DNA of 64,000 bases from Guyanagaster necrorhizus (Eukaryota > Basidiomycota > Agaricomycetes > Agaricales > Physalacriaceae), in assembly GCF_019112545.1 (NCBI RefSeq), contig NW_025064912.1:135473-199472 (forward strand), written 5' to 3'. The translations under genes and the position numbers were made by a program. Position 1 is the stretch's first letter. Each line of letters begins with the position of its first letter. The notes under the pieces were generated by a model. The model made no database searches. It saw only the letters and a program-made list of their open reading frames with translations, and was not told where the DNA came from. Below, piece by piece: positions 11,522 to 21,894 of the stretch.

Positions 11522-11880
11522 ATGGCTACTTCAAATCAGAAGATTATCACTCCCATGATTGCAGGGATAAAGAAGGCTCTGATACTTCTTCAAGACAAAA
11601 CAGACCAAAGAAGAAAGGATATCAATCAGTTGGCTCAGAAGAAGCTGGTCTCAGTAAAAGATAATGCTGATGATGGCACTGATAAATGTATTGTCCCACT
11701 TCCCTCTCATAAAGAGGTCCTGAAAGCTGTTTCAACCCTTCAGCACTATGTCAGAGGCATGGATAATTCATTTGTTCATCAGCTTGAATGAATTTTGGCA
11801 TCATTTGGTTAGAAAACATGTCTGGAGCAGACTCATTCATTAAAGAACACCAAAATAACTATGTATTTCACTTTCAATTA
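11522..11880 (+). pseudogene. C-terminal remnant of a pogo/Tigger-like DDE transposase
   Basis: An open frame (11,522-11,791) ends at a TGA, but the same frame continues ILASFG, then a TAG, then KTCLEQTHSLKNTKITMYF. The ending resembles the KDTKITDYF-type tail seen in fungal Tigger/pogo-family DDE transposases, and the preceding HKEVLKAVSTLQHYV helix fits their C-terminal region. The stop after LE is where Arg (CGA) would be expected. No catalytic DDE core is present. The family call rests on the short tail only. Confidence 0.4.
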
Positions 11881-11961
11881 GATCTAAATACAATTTACAC
11901 ATAATCCATGCCTTTAGAACCCTTTCAAATATCCCTATAATGATCTCTGTCAGAACCCATA

Positions 11962-12005
11962 CTCTGTATTAACCCATAGCCCAGAGTGTATGGGTTAATA
12001 CAGAG
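11962..12005. repeat. Perfect 17-bp inverted repeat
   Basis: CTCTGTATTAACCCATA (11,962-11,978) is the exact reverse complement of TATGGGTTAATACAGAG (11,989-12,005), with a 10-nt loop. It lies about 125 nt after the transposase tail. It could be a foldback element end, a hairpin terminator-like structure or paired terminal repeats. The surrounding 12,006-12,400 holds no gene. Confidence 0.8.
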
Positions 12006-12405
12006 GTGACTGTAGCAGCTGTTCTCTCAGAGCCTTTTCTCTTTGATATAGACCACAATTACTACTGCTTTGCTCTAAAATCCAAAGATATGATACATCA
12101 TATCCTCCTGCTAGTCAGAAAGAGTCAGTTGATGGAAATTTTACTGCAAAGTGAAGATTGCTAGCATTTTCTCTTTGGATCCCCTTAACAAGTTGGCCAA
12201 TGCCTATATTATTTTCTTCTTGGTCTATTTTTGACTCTATACCCCTATATACAAAGGTGTAATAGCCAAACATGTCTGCCATTGTTCACCAGATTAGTAG
12301 CTTAGAGCACTGCTGATGGTCCACATTTTCCTTTATGAGAATAGTCTCTCATAACTATGTATCAACTATATCATTCTCCCTTCCTCATCACTCACTATAT
12401 AATCA

Positions 12406-13067
12406 TTGCTCCTCTCACAATGGATGTGCTCTTTTATCAAGCTGTCTCTGCCCTGCAGCTTCCTGTTACCATATCAGAATCTGCATCAATTGCCACTGGC
12501 AGTAAACTTCCCAACCTCAAGCCCAGAGCAAAATACTAAAACAATGATGGACTTGACACAGTTTAATCCCAGGATCAAAGTGCTGGCTTCATCTTCTCAT
12601 CCACCATCAGGCTGGACCACTCAGTCTACAAGGATATACATTCACTCTTGCTGTTGTGGCAACCACAGAAAATTGGGATGCAGATAGCAGTTCTTTGACA
12701 CTGACCTAATGATACTTGCCACCCACAAACTCCTTGACACACTACTGAGTCCTTCTTTAACAGCCACTTGTGCTTCCCCCAAGCTAAGCACATGCTAGAA
12801 AGCCACAAAACCTTCATGAACCTTGTTTGCCAACATGACAGTGATGAGAGCAGTCTTCTATGTTTCCTTGAGCATGAGCCATGGGCAGATATGCATCTGG
12901 GCCAGCCAGTCTGTTTGGGGTGTGGGTGCAATATTAACTTTTGCAATCCGAGAAGCTGGATATACCATTGGAATTCATGTGGGTATGACAATGCAATGTT
13001 GAGGTCCATTGTGGATGCTTGGGAAGCTGAAGTCACAAAGCCAGTTAATGAAGATCACTTAGCTTGA
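12406..13067 (+). pseudogene. Broken copy of a Cys-rich ORF family (left copy)
   Basis: Two open segments, 12,406-12,687 and 12,768-13,067, align in order with the intact 309-aa minus-strand frame at 63,867-62,938. Shared words are MDLT, SSSH.PSGW, STRI.IH, LLCFLEHEPWA.MHLGQ and CLGCGCN, followed by W..H.NSC. The closely spaced Cys residues with a downstream His and Cys suggest a metal-binding module, but I do not recognise the family. A frameshift separates the two halves. It lies in CpG-poor DNA and converges on the A-T-TE gene at 13,323. Confidence 0.6.
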
Positions 13068-13159
13068 ATGGCTCAGACAACAGTGGTCAAGACAAGTATT
13101 GAACACCATCCATCCTGTATAGTTGTTATTCAATGACTCTCAGTGACCTTTATGAGACA

Positions 13160-13185
13160 TCCATTCAGCTTCGGTGGTAAGATCA
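13160..13185. other. Left border between CpG-poor and CpG-normal DNA
   Basis: CpG is rare up to about 13,165 and becomes frequent from CTTCGGTGG onward (CTCGAT, TGCGC, CTCGCATG within the next 60 nt). The A-T-TE gene ends 140-160 nt further right. Confidence 0.7.
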
Positions 13186-13322
13186 AATAAGCTCGATTTA
13201 GCATTCCTGCGCTTTTCATACAACTTGCTCGCATGATATACATAAAGTATAAATCGAAATCTATTCTATCTATATCATTTCCAAGTGAAGCATGGCGTAC
13301 ACAAGTATAAGAGACATCACGA

Positions 13323-16300
13323 TCAAAGATACCCTTCTTGCAAACCTACAATAACCAAGTCATGTTCCAAAAAGTCCATATGACCCCCAGGTACTCGCAC
13401 GACTCTGGCTCCCGGAACCCAACGCGAAGCTCCCAGATCCTCCTGCTCCTCTTCCGGCATTGGTATAAGCCTCGCGCCCTCCTCAGCAACATAAACCGTA
13501 ATGGGAGCCTTGACATCCTTCATGCTTCTCATCCACACTTCTATATCAGGCCGAAGGCAAAAATCACTAATCATGCCCCCCAACTTCTGCGCTATATCCA
13601 TCGCCAGTCGCTGTATAGGCGAACCCCCCGTCCCATTGATAGCAGAGCGCAACCCATCGACAGAGCTATTCCTGCTCTTATCCCATGCCGTTAAATCGAT
13701 CATCATCTTAAGCATGGCACCGATGAACTCCTCTCGGCGGTTCGGAAGCTCCCCAGCTGGGATTATGTGTACAAAAATAGAGGGGAAAAGATCAAGCATT
13801 GCAAGCGCCGATACAATGTCGCCTTGGCGTTCGAATTCCTGCGTGATCAAAAATGCGAGAATGCACGACGCAGAGTACCCAGCGAAGCGGTATGGCCCAG
13901 TAGGTTGTTCTTCCTTGATTTTACGTCTGTAAAACGCTACCAGATCTTCCAGACTCGTCATCGGCGCATCCGGCGTAACTTGGACAGTCCAGACAGCTGT
14001 GCGAAATTTCTCCGGATACGACCTAAAGTCAAATGCAAGACCCGCACCACCTGCAAGCCCTTCAGCGATGAATCTGTGAGCAGAAAAGGAGGTCCTGACC
14101 ATGAAAGACAATGAGCGGTGGTTCTCCCTTCCCTTTTCTCAGTTTGACGACGGTCTCGCCGGATTCAGGAAGTTTAGTGAACGAGACTACAGGTTCACTC
14201 TCATCGTCGTCGTGTTCTTCTTCCTCAGCAGTGTGAGTGTTCCCATCGGCTTGGGAACTAACGATAGCATTGTGGACAAAGGCGCTTAAAACAGATATCG
14301 AAGGATTATTGAAAACAAAATTCTGCGGTAGGGACCGGATGGCACCCATAGAGATTACGTGGTTTTTCCGGAGGGTGCTGACAATCGTGTTGCGGATTGC
14401 GATGGCTATGAGACTTTAGAAGGATGAGCTTGGCATGTTCAGATGAGAAAGGAGAAAAGGAACGCGGACCTGTCGACTCCGACAGCAAAGAGGTCCTGCT
14501 CATCGGAGATCTGAACATCGGTGCAAAGAAGGGTGTGCACGATGCGCCGAATCCACTCAGTAATCTCATCGATGCTCCATTTCTGTGGAACTAGAATGTT
14601 GGATGGGGAGATATTGTCAACCGCTTCGTACGCCGCGTCGATCTCCTTGATATAGGCCTCCAGAATAGCCCCCCGCCGAAGGGTCCCTTTGGAAGTGAAC
14701 GTGAACGGCTTCGATGGATGCGTGACGACGATCATCTGTGTCACCCGGACGTCGATGTGAGTTCCGTAGAAATAAAATGATTTCACCCACCTCTTTGAAG
14801 ATCCTTGAATGTTGTGGCGCTTCCTTGTTAGCCTTGGATACAGTTTCCCTAAGTAAATGCGTCAATACGGGCATGGGAAGAGGACACAGAACTCTACCAA
14901 ATGCTCGTACGGAAGTCAGCAAGATCTTTCTCGTTGGCGGGGTCAAATTCATACCCAGGCGCTGGCGAAACCAGCACTCCGGGCTGGAATCTTGATCGAC
15001 CAAACATCACGGCTGCGGTGACTCGTTTGTCGACAGTAATCGTTTTTTCTGCTAGAACATCAGCAGAGTGTCCAAAACGGGAAAAGCGCACATGCCGATT
15101 GGCGTAGGGTTCGTCTTTTCCTGTGATAGGCGTGATTAAGATAGGTAGGAACGGATGTAACAAAAATTGAACGTACCCCAGTGCTATGGATAATTTGATC
15201 ATCTATTGAAGTTCAATGTTCAACAAGTCACTCCTTCGAGCATGGGATTAACCATACCATGTCTTCCGTAGCACTTGAACATTTTAGGATTGGTTGGATG
15301 TCTGATAAAGATATCTTTGGTGTCGTACGCCCTGATTCCATCTATTTTAGTGTTGAAGACCGCCGGTGAGTATCCCGTTTTAGGGTTTTCCTTCAAAAGA
15401 TTAGAACAGATGCAGCAGGGAGGTTGGATCTCCCACCTTGACGATAACAGAGAACATATTTTCCTCTCCTTCGATTGGGACAAGGACATAATCGATATAA
15501 CGCGCCCACTGTATTAACAGAGTAAGTAAAAATCGACGGCGTTGGTAGTTTTAAACTCACTTCAAACCATTCCCATCCCTCGGCAGGCGTCTCCTCTAAA
15601 AATCATCATCAGCAACAGTCTTCCCGGTCGCACCATACAACATACTGGGAATCATCTTCGCAGTGAAAGTGGTCTCGGTACTAAGAAAGAAATAAGTACA
15701 TAGATTTATTTTATCACCAGACTGGAACAGACCTTCCGAAAAGGGCACAAAGGGGTACACCCTTGGTTACCAATGAGTCTCCAGCAGTTTTGGAAAGCGG
15801 TCCACCTCCAAATAACTGCAAAATATCAGTCAAACAGTCATCAGGTTCAAACAATGAATCCGTACTGCGACTGTAGGCTTTGTTAGGACTTCGATAGCGG
15901 TTGGATCATGTGCCCATGCCTAGTAATCGGTAAAACTTAGTTCCTCTACACGACGAATGAAGAATGCCATCACTCACCTCGAAAAAGGAGGGGACACAAA
16001 ACACGATCGTGCTGTTCGTGTCTATTATTCCCTTTAGGACACGCTCCGGTGTCGGCACTATGGGCGGATTCTCGGGAGGGAAAACTGCTATAGTTAGGCC
16101 GTCCGATGCCTGACATGGTTGCTCAGAAGAGAATGGTAGAAAATTACTTGACGTACGGCGGCCATGATCGTCCAATACCCCATGAGATCTAAGCAAGGAG
16201 TCCTCAAGACAGTCCCCATAATGGTTTGAGAGGTAATACGCACGATACATAACTGACCCATGTGCAGAAAGAACGTGTCCACAAACATCCATGTCTCCGT

Positions 16301-17039
16301 AAGCTTTTTGAAAGCCATATTAGATTTCTTAACTTTATGTAGGAAGAAAGTAACGTACATAACCAAACTCCGTGCATCATGCAAAACCGATGCGTGTGGG
16401 AAATCGGGCTAGGGAACCGCGTCGATCCCGAAGAATGTATAATAAGTGCTAGTTGTTCCAGGTCAGGGCGCACATGCGGCAGCGGTTCCGAGTCATTATT
16501 CAAGTAGAGATCTTCAAACGTCGGCATCGGAATCAGGTTTATGCCATCTTGCATGCGGGCGATTTCCTGCATAGCGGAATCGGCACTGACAAATAAATAT
16601 TCGTATCCAGTACTTGCAAGCAGGTGAGCGACCCCTGCAGGCGAATTGCGGGTAGAGATCGGGAACGCAGTGTAGCCTGCACGTATGATCCCACAGACAA
16701 CGGTAAGAAACGTGATGCTATCTGCAGGATTCCTCATCTCAGTCGGCAACTGGTCAGACGAAAAGAATGCGTACCAGCATTTGCCAACACTCCTACAACT
16801 GGGATAGAGTCCTTTCGAACGACATGATGAAGAACAACACGTCCGGCGGCATGGATAGCCTTGGTGACCTCGCTCCAGGTGATTTTTTGAATATGGTCCT
16901 GGTCATAGAATTGAAAGACAGGATGGTCTGGGTTACGCTGTGCGTTGTAGTCGAATACTTCTGGGTAAGTAAGCGATCCATCGAAAGGAGGACGAGTGAA
17001 TGTCAAGGAAGGTCCAGAAGAAGTCTTCATGGCAGACAT
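13323..17039 (-). CDS. NRPS-like A-T-TE enzyme, left copy (943 aa, 18 exons)
   Basis: Likely activates a carboxylic acid as acyl-AMP, loads it on its carrier domain and releases or condenses it by a C-terminal thioesterase. My exons run 17,039-16,775, 16,721-16,359, 16,303-16,244 and so on to 14,050-13,323. All 18 have the lengths of the right copy except exon 14, which is one codon shorter. The A domain shows HSSGSTRFPSP, FGSTETT, GRHDDQ and STGEKTNP; the A10 Lys lies in KGTLRRG. The carrier motif is GVDSL, its Ser codon split by the 14,414-14,469 intron. The TE has GYSAS and GGHMDF. The intron at 15,049-15,095 is GC-AG. The architecture matches atromentin-type quinone synthetases, but the A-domain words resemble A-T-reductase enzymes. 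The substrate is unknown. No stop or frameshift was found. Initiation at 17,039 is supported by the TATA box and by the right copy. Confidence 0.9.
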
Positions 17040-17070
17040 GTATTGGAGCGAAGTCGACAGACATTGCCGG

Positions 17071-17080
17071 ATTATTTATA
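17071..17080 (-). promoter_or_regulatory. TATA box of the left A-T-TE gene
   Basis: TATAAATAAT on the minus strand lies 32-41 nt upstream of the start codon at 17,039. The same element, with flanking GGGGTATAAATA..TCCGG, precedes the right copy. Confidence 0.7.
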
Positions 17081-17319
17081 CCCCTACTCGCAAAGCGCAG
17101 AATTCTTTACTGCGACTATAAGCATAATTAGCACATGCATTACGGCAGTAAGATGCTCCATTGTTACTGAGTCTTGACAAGCAGGAAAACATAATGACGA
17201 TTGCACCCTGGATCCAGATAAAAATAACCGTCGGTCGCGCGAAGCCATGCTTCCTGTCATAGACGGCCCGCGAATGAGAAGTCCAGCTGCAGAGTCGAAA
17301 AAAATCATGTAGCACACAT

Positions 17320-18530
17320 TTTACTAAACCATTCCATACCTGAGTGTTTAGTAGACGGCCTACCCAATGACAGTCGAATATAGAAAGATGATAGCATTTT
17401 GCTCCCCAGTAAGCATTAGATATCCATAAAACGTAACCAACCTCAAGAAGTATCGTCTAGAAAGATATCCTGGGCGTCACGGCTTTAAATTTGTTCCATG
17501 ACGTGAGCGATACGCGAAGGCAGGAAGGCGTTGGGAAGGTGAACGATCCGTTTGGGAAAAATATACTCACGATTAACATTCAGGTCCGACATCCGAATTA
17601 TCGAGTCCGTTGATGCCCATGAATTTTATAGACTATTACTAAGGATATCAAAAAATCTCCGTTTGTCGTGTCTCTCCCTTTGTGTATATCTTATTCTGGT
17701 TTTGCTGAAGAGAATACAGTGTGGAGCGATATGAAAATTGCGAACGCCTAAAGTTACTTTGGACGGTAGTGGGATGAGGTATGTGACTCTAAAAGCACTG
17801 AAACCAGATAGGAACGAATCCCCCGCGAGCCATACTTTTCGACAGGGAACTCTCCTGAATAGGCCCGACTCATACCCGATGATGTTAAGACCGACATTGT
17901 CTCGCAAGCCACGACTGTCGGGTATTTCCAGATGTTCCCAGTTAATTTTATCCCAGCTTACGATAGCCTAACTTGGTTGTTTTAGAAGACGAAGCATCGT
18001 TTATAATGATCCGCAAACGGGACCCGTATCCGATGGCACCGTACTGATAACGCAAAGAGGTTTTGTGGATTCCGTGTTGACCTAACTTACGAACTCGTTT
18101 CTCCCCGAAGCTGTGATCTCACTAATGTATGGGTACCTGCCACCGAAGCAATGGATACCAATATTACCAGGAAAGCGGTTCATTTGACTCCAAAGTTCGT
18201 TCCATAGGTTTACTTTCGCTGAAGAGTGCAGGAGGAAATACGTGCATCCTCCAAATGGTGAATTTTTCTCTGTCTTTTTTTTAGGTACCTCTTTCAGACT
18301 GATTGGATCCTGACGTCACCCCGGTTCAGAGCCGTGACGCCTCCTGGATCGCACTTTCGATGGGTTGGATAGTCGCATCATTCATCCCAAGTGCAGGAAT
18401 TTCTGTCACCCATGATAGGGAGATACTGTAATCAGGTAAATATTATTCGTGTGACTCCAGCAGGATGGCTGTTCCTCTTGCAGCATCTCACATCTCACGA
18501 TAAAGGGCATTCTTGTCATATGGGAAACCG
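17320..18530. other. No recognisable gene
   Basis: Normal CpG content, short open frames on both strands, none with a domain or a convincing intron-exon pattern. It probably contains decayed sequence. Confidence 0.4.
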
Positions 18531-19058
18531 TCATAATTGCAGAATTTGGGTCGCATAGTCTGTGGTGTCAAGGGCCAAGACCAGGTGTGCATATTCGTCC
18601 TTGTTCATGGCAAGTCTGATGCTTCGAGTTCAATTTCGGTTGCTATTTTGAGGAGAGATTTCCCGAAGTTTCGGAGAGAACGATCAATGTATTCGGACCA
18701 GTCTTCGTTGGGTAGTCGTTGTCGGTATCCACAGCGAGCGGAGGGCGTTCGCCAGGTTTTCTGGCAGAGACAGTAAATTATGGGAGTAATGCATTGCAGG
18801 ATGTTTCGCGTACTTGTCGATTCATGCGAGATACTGGGGCTACGTTTTGCTTGGCTTTGCTTCGAGGAACGATTGTCTCAAGGCCAGGTTCTGGCACATT
18901 TTTGCTGCCCGTCACGGATCCCCCGATAGTAGAACAAGACTATCAGTTTATATCATCTACCATCAGATTCAAAAAATCCATGTTATGGAATTGAGCGTCG
19001 TCAGTGCCAGGCGCCATACTGTCGGATGGAGCGACACTGGAAGATGGTCTGAGTGAAG
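18530..19058 (-). pseudogene. Hypothetical coding remnant
   Basis: On the minus strand an ATG at about 19,058 opens MASLRPSSSVAPSDSM, followed by FHNMDFLNLMVDDIN before a stop. Further on, 18,700-18,540 reads EDWSEYIDRSLRNFGKSLL and then EYAHLVLALDTTDYATQIL. These pieces look like coding sequence by composition, but they lie in different frames and I recognise no family. It may be a decayed gene or a gene with introns I cannot place. Confidence 0.3.
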
Positions 19059-19319
19059 CCATCTCCAGTCACCAAACACAGATTCGTTATGCTTACTTTA
19101 CATCTACTAGAAAGTACGAAGTAATCCTATTATGTACGTCGATTTCACCCCTACGTTCCATTCTTTTTCACCGGATCACTTTTGATCTAACTAGACTTAC
19201 AAAACATGCATTTCAGGAAGTGGTATGACGCTCATCGTTCAAAATTTCTACCCTAAGTTTACTGAGCACCTATTTCATCAAAACCCGTCATAATTTCATC
19301 AGTAGCCTAGATCACTTTC

Positions 19320-19884
19320 GTCAGCAATTTGCTCTTCAGGCCTTCTAATGCCTTGTTCATGCTACCCACCCGTTCCTCAAGCTTTGTGTTCCCAGCTTTC
19401 AATATTCCGATCTCTACCTCGACCAGTTCATCTTATGCCTTGAAATCTGTGCTTTTTGGCTTGCAGCTCCCTCCGATATGCATGAGAAGTGACGTCGAAT
19501 CATGTTCCTTCTTCTGAAATTCCTGGATACACACCTCATATCGCTTCATCTCCTGGTTCCATAACTCGCTGATGAGGATGGGTACAGACTTTTCACTTGT
19601 AGTATCAGAGGTCAGCAGGCTTGGTGTAGAGGAGGAAGAGGAGTCGGTAAGTAGGATGACGTCCTCTGGGTCTGTGCTTCTTGGGGCTTGTAAGAGGACC
19701 TTGCGAGGTTTCACCTCGGCTCTTCCACTTGCCAGGCCCTGTTAAGCATACTTTAAGGTCTATCGGATCGAGCTGCTTCGTAACCGGGAGTTTGCATTTC
19801 GCGCTATCAATCTCATTCAAAGAATCAGCTATCTTTTCTGTCCCATTGATGGGAGTACCGAAGAGACATGGCCGGCATCGGTAG
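19320..19884 (-). pseudogene. Hypothetical Ser-rich/coiled-coil protein remnant
   Basis: Minus-strand segments read PEDVILLTDSSSSSTPSLL, then WNQEMKRYEVCIQEFQKKEH, a stop after TDFKA, and in the same frame DELVEVEIGILKAGNTKLEE and VGSMNKALEGLKSKLL. The last part has coiled-coil-like spacing of Leu, Ile and charged residues. The upstream part (CLTGPGKWKSRGETSQGPL) is in another frame. I do not recognise the family. At least one stop and one frame change argue for a decayed gene. Confidence 0.35.
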
Positions 19885-21640
19885 TACGCATTAGAATCTC
19901 GACCTGAACTTTGGTAGACATTGAAGCAGTGTTACACAAGCCTGTGGATACAGTGAAGTTTACTTTCAGAAGGTTCGTGCACGGAAACAATGCAGTTCAA
20001 CGAAGGTTTCCGGGTGATTAAGCGCAAGTCCAGCATATGAGCTCCATGCTGGAATTGCGGAGGACCGTTTAGGAATCGAATATTCTTTCATACCGCTGAT
20101 GGAGTGTGATTACCTTCTCCTTCTGCCGGTGAGAAGATAGATTCGATGCCTGCCTAGTAATAGACGAGATTAACTCCAAGAGCAGTTCGGAAGATGCCAT
20201 AGGTGCGTGCTGCATTGTAAAGTCATAGACGTTGGGTTGCGGACATATTCCAATTATTTCGCTCGAATTGGATGTAGTGGAAGTGCTAGTCTATAACGGT
20301 GAATCAAACTTAAAAAAGCAAAATTGCGCACTGCATGACTTCTAGAGTTGACAGTAGATAGCAATCGTTGAAATTCGACACAATAAAAAATCCCATTCTG
20401 CGTCAAGAGGCTTGGGTCTAGGCTAAAACGTGATACTGGCAAAGAGAGATTACGTGTTCTGCTAATGAATCTGAGTCTCGGGCACATTGCAACAAAAAGG
20501 ATACTTTCACCTCTCGGAGAGAAAGGGTTGAGGATAAGGTTTAGCTGTGAAGCTGTCAAGAATGTCGCAAGGCAAGGCAGACAGGTGCTAGGGCGGTGAG
20601 AACAATTAGAGTCGCAATTACGGTGATGCGCAGGTCGGAAAGCATGCGTCAACGGCAAGCGTCGTGTTGGTGTGGTTACCTGTGATAGAAGGACATCGAT
20701 GCTCGTAGTGCTGACTTTTCCCCTGCATCCATCAAATTCAAATTAATTGGAGACTCTGGACAGAAAGTTCTGGTATCAAAACAAAATTGTCCAGGGTCGC
20801 ACATAGCCCATGACTTGCGCAGTTTTCCCGATGCTCCGATAAGCCACACGCTCGAAAATTCAACTGAGACGTTTGAGAGGAATGGCCCTGGATAATGGAA
20901 ATCTACCCGCGACGAAGAAAATAGGAAGATTTATGGACAAATGGGTCTCGTATCACTGCAAACAGTGATTAGCACGAGTAGGCCTTGAGCGGTGACCGGT
21001 CACTGAACACAGGGCACCTTTGTAGATATGGGGTCGTTCTGACTCAATGGATGATCTATCCACACGCCATTAAAGGCGCTTCGAAGATGCAGTTGGCCTA
21101 AGGCACGAGCATCTTATTTTGGTTCAAAGCGTTCCTAGCGATGATCCGTAAATTACCTCCGTCTCATTTCGTCATTGTGCGCTACAAGTAGCGACAGCAG
21201 ACAATTAGAGGGGCAGGGTTTTTCCATATCCAAGAAGCCAGAACCGAACGATTAGCAAGTTGTGTGTGTGCTGGAGCGGATTGTTAACAATGTAGACCAG
21301 TAGCTTCCAAGGATCCGGAAATCAGCTGCAGGATAATTGGATAGAAGTTGAAGAAATGAGGCGCTTAGACATACCGGGATACATCATACAATGTCCACCC
21401 GACGCCTACTGCGAGAACGTAATTCCAAGTCAGGATCGCGGCGTGCCGCTCCGAGTCCTGGCTTTTTGTCTGGAAGGACCAAATGTCAAGAAAAGTCAAT
21501 CTGTCTAGATGATACGGAAACTCACCTCTTATTGTGAAGCCAAGCAGCAATTTCGTAAATTAGTGGTTGTCTAATTGCACTTTGGGGAAAAAGACAATAA
21601 ACGTGCAAAGTGGAAGTGAGACAGGCCCGGTGCGTTAGGT
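19885..21640. other. No recognisable gene
   Basis: There is a 134-codon open frame on the minus strand (20,658-20,254) without a domain. No seven-helix receptor pattern was found upstream of the pheromone gene. Confidence 0.4.
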
Positions 21641-21646
21641 GGGCCG

Positions 21647-21654
21647 TATAAAAG
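21647..21654 (+). promoter_or_regulatory. TATA box of the pheromone precursor gene
   Basis: TATAAAAG lies about 110 nt upstream of the ATG at 21,763, followed by a pyrimidine-rich leader (CTCTCTCGTACCTTCACAAG) typical of a well-expressed small fungal gene. Confidence 0.6.
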
Positions 21655-21762
21655 GGAGGAGAGGCGGTGGGGGTTAACGCCAGGTTCTGACCTTCAGCCC
21701 CCGCTTGCGATAACATCATACCTCTCTCGTACCTTCACAAGTACTCATCCTCATCATTATCA

Positions 21763-21894
21763 ATGGATTCCTTCGAGTGGGTCGCAACTGTCGTGTCGGA
21801 GAAGACGGTCGAGGGTGACGAACTTTCTGCCTTGGAAGGCACCGTCAATGAGGCGTCCCACTCTTCGGGCACCAGTGGATGCGTTGTAGCATGA
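21763..21894 (+). CDS. Lipopeptide mating-pheromone precursor (43 aa)
   Basis: The frame opens MDSFEWVATVVSEK and ends SHSSGTSGCVVA. It thus combines the MDSF-like start common in agaricomycete pheromone precursors with a C-terminal CaaX box (Cys-Val-Val-Ala). Family knowledge: the Cys (residue 40) is farnesylated, the last three residues are removed, the end is carboxymethylated, and the N-terminal part is cut off near an acidic/polar pair, here plausibly Asn29-Glu30. That would leave a secreted peptide of about 10-13 residues which binds a STE3-type receptor. The gene has no intron and has its own TATA box. No receptor gene is recognisable within reach, so membership of a B mating-type locus is unproven. 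It could also be a non-mating pheromone-like gene. Confidence 0.8.
   Translation: MDSFEWVATVVSEKTVEGDELSALEGTVNEASHSSGTSGCVVA

Larger units (their letters stand above)
13323..17310 (-). repeat. Left arm of a large inverted repeat
   Basis: The whole A-T-TE gene plus roughly 270 nt of upstream DNA is repeated in opposite orientation at about 48,370-52,392. Upstream similarity is recognisable to about 17,310 (shared TATGACAGGAAGC- and GCATGTGCTAATTAT-like words). Downstream similarity stops at the stop codon. From 13,323 to about 14,690 the arms are nearly identical; further in they differ at roughly one residue in eight. Confidence 0.9.

Noticed and set aside
13501..14114. Plus-strand ORFs of 115-143 codons opposite the left A-T-TE gene (and mirror ORFs at 51,601-52,434)
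   Set aside because: They are antisense shadows of the long thioesterase exon and occur in both copies only because the sense strand is conserved.
16204..16749. Single 181-codon ORF read as a separate short protein
   Set aside because: It is exon 2 of the left A-T-TE gene with intron read-through at its end.
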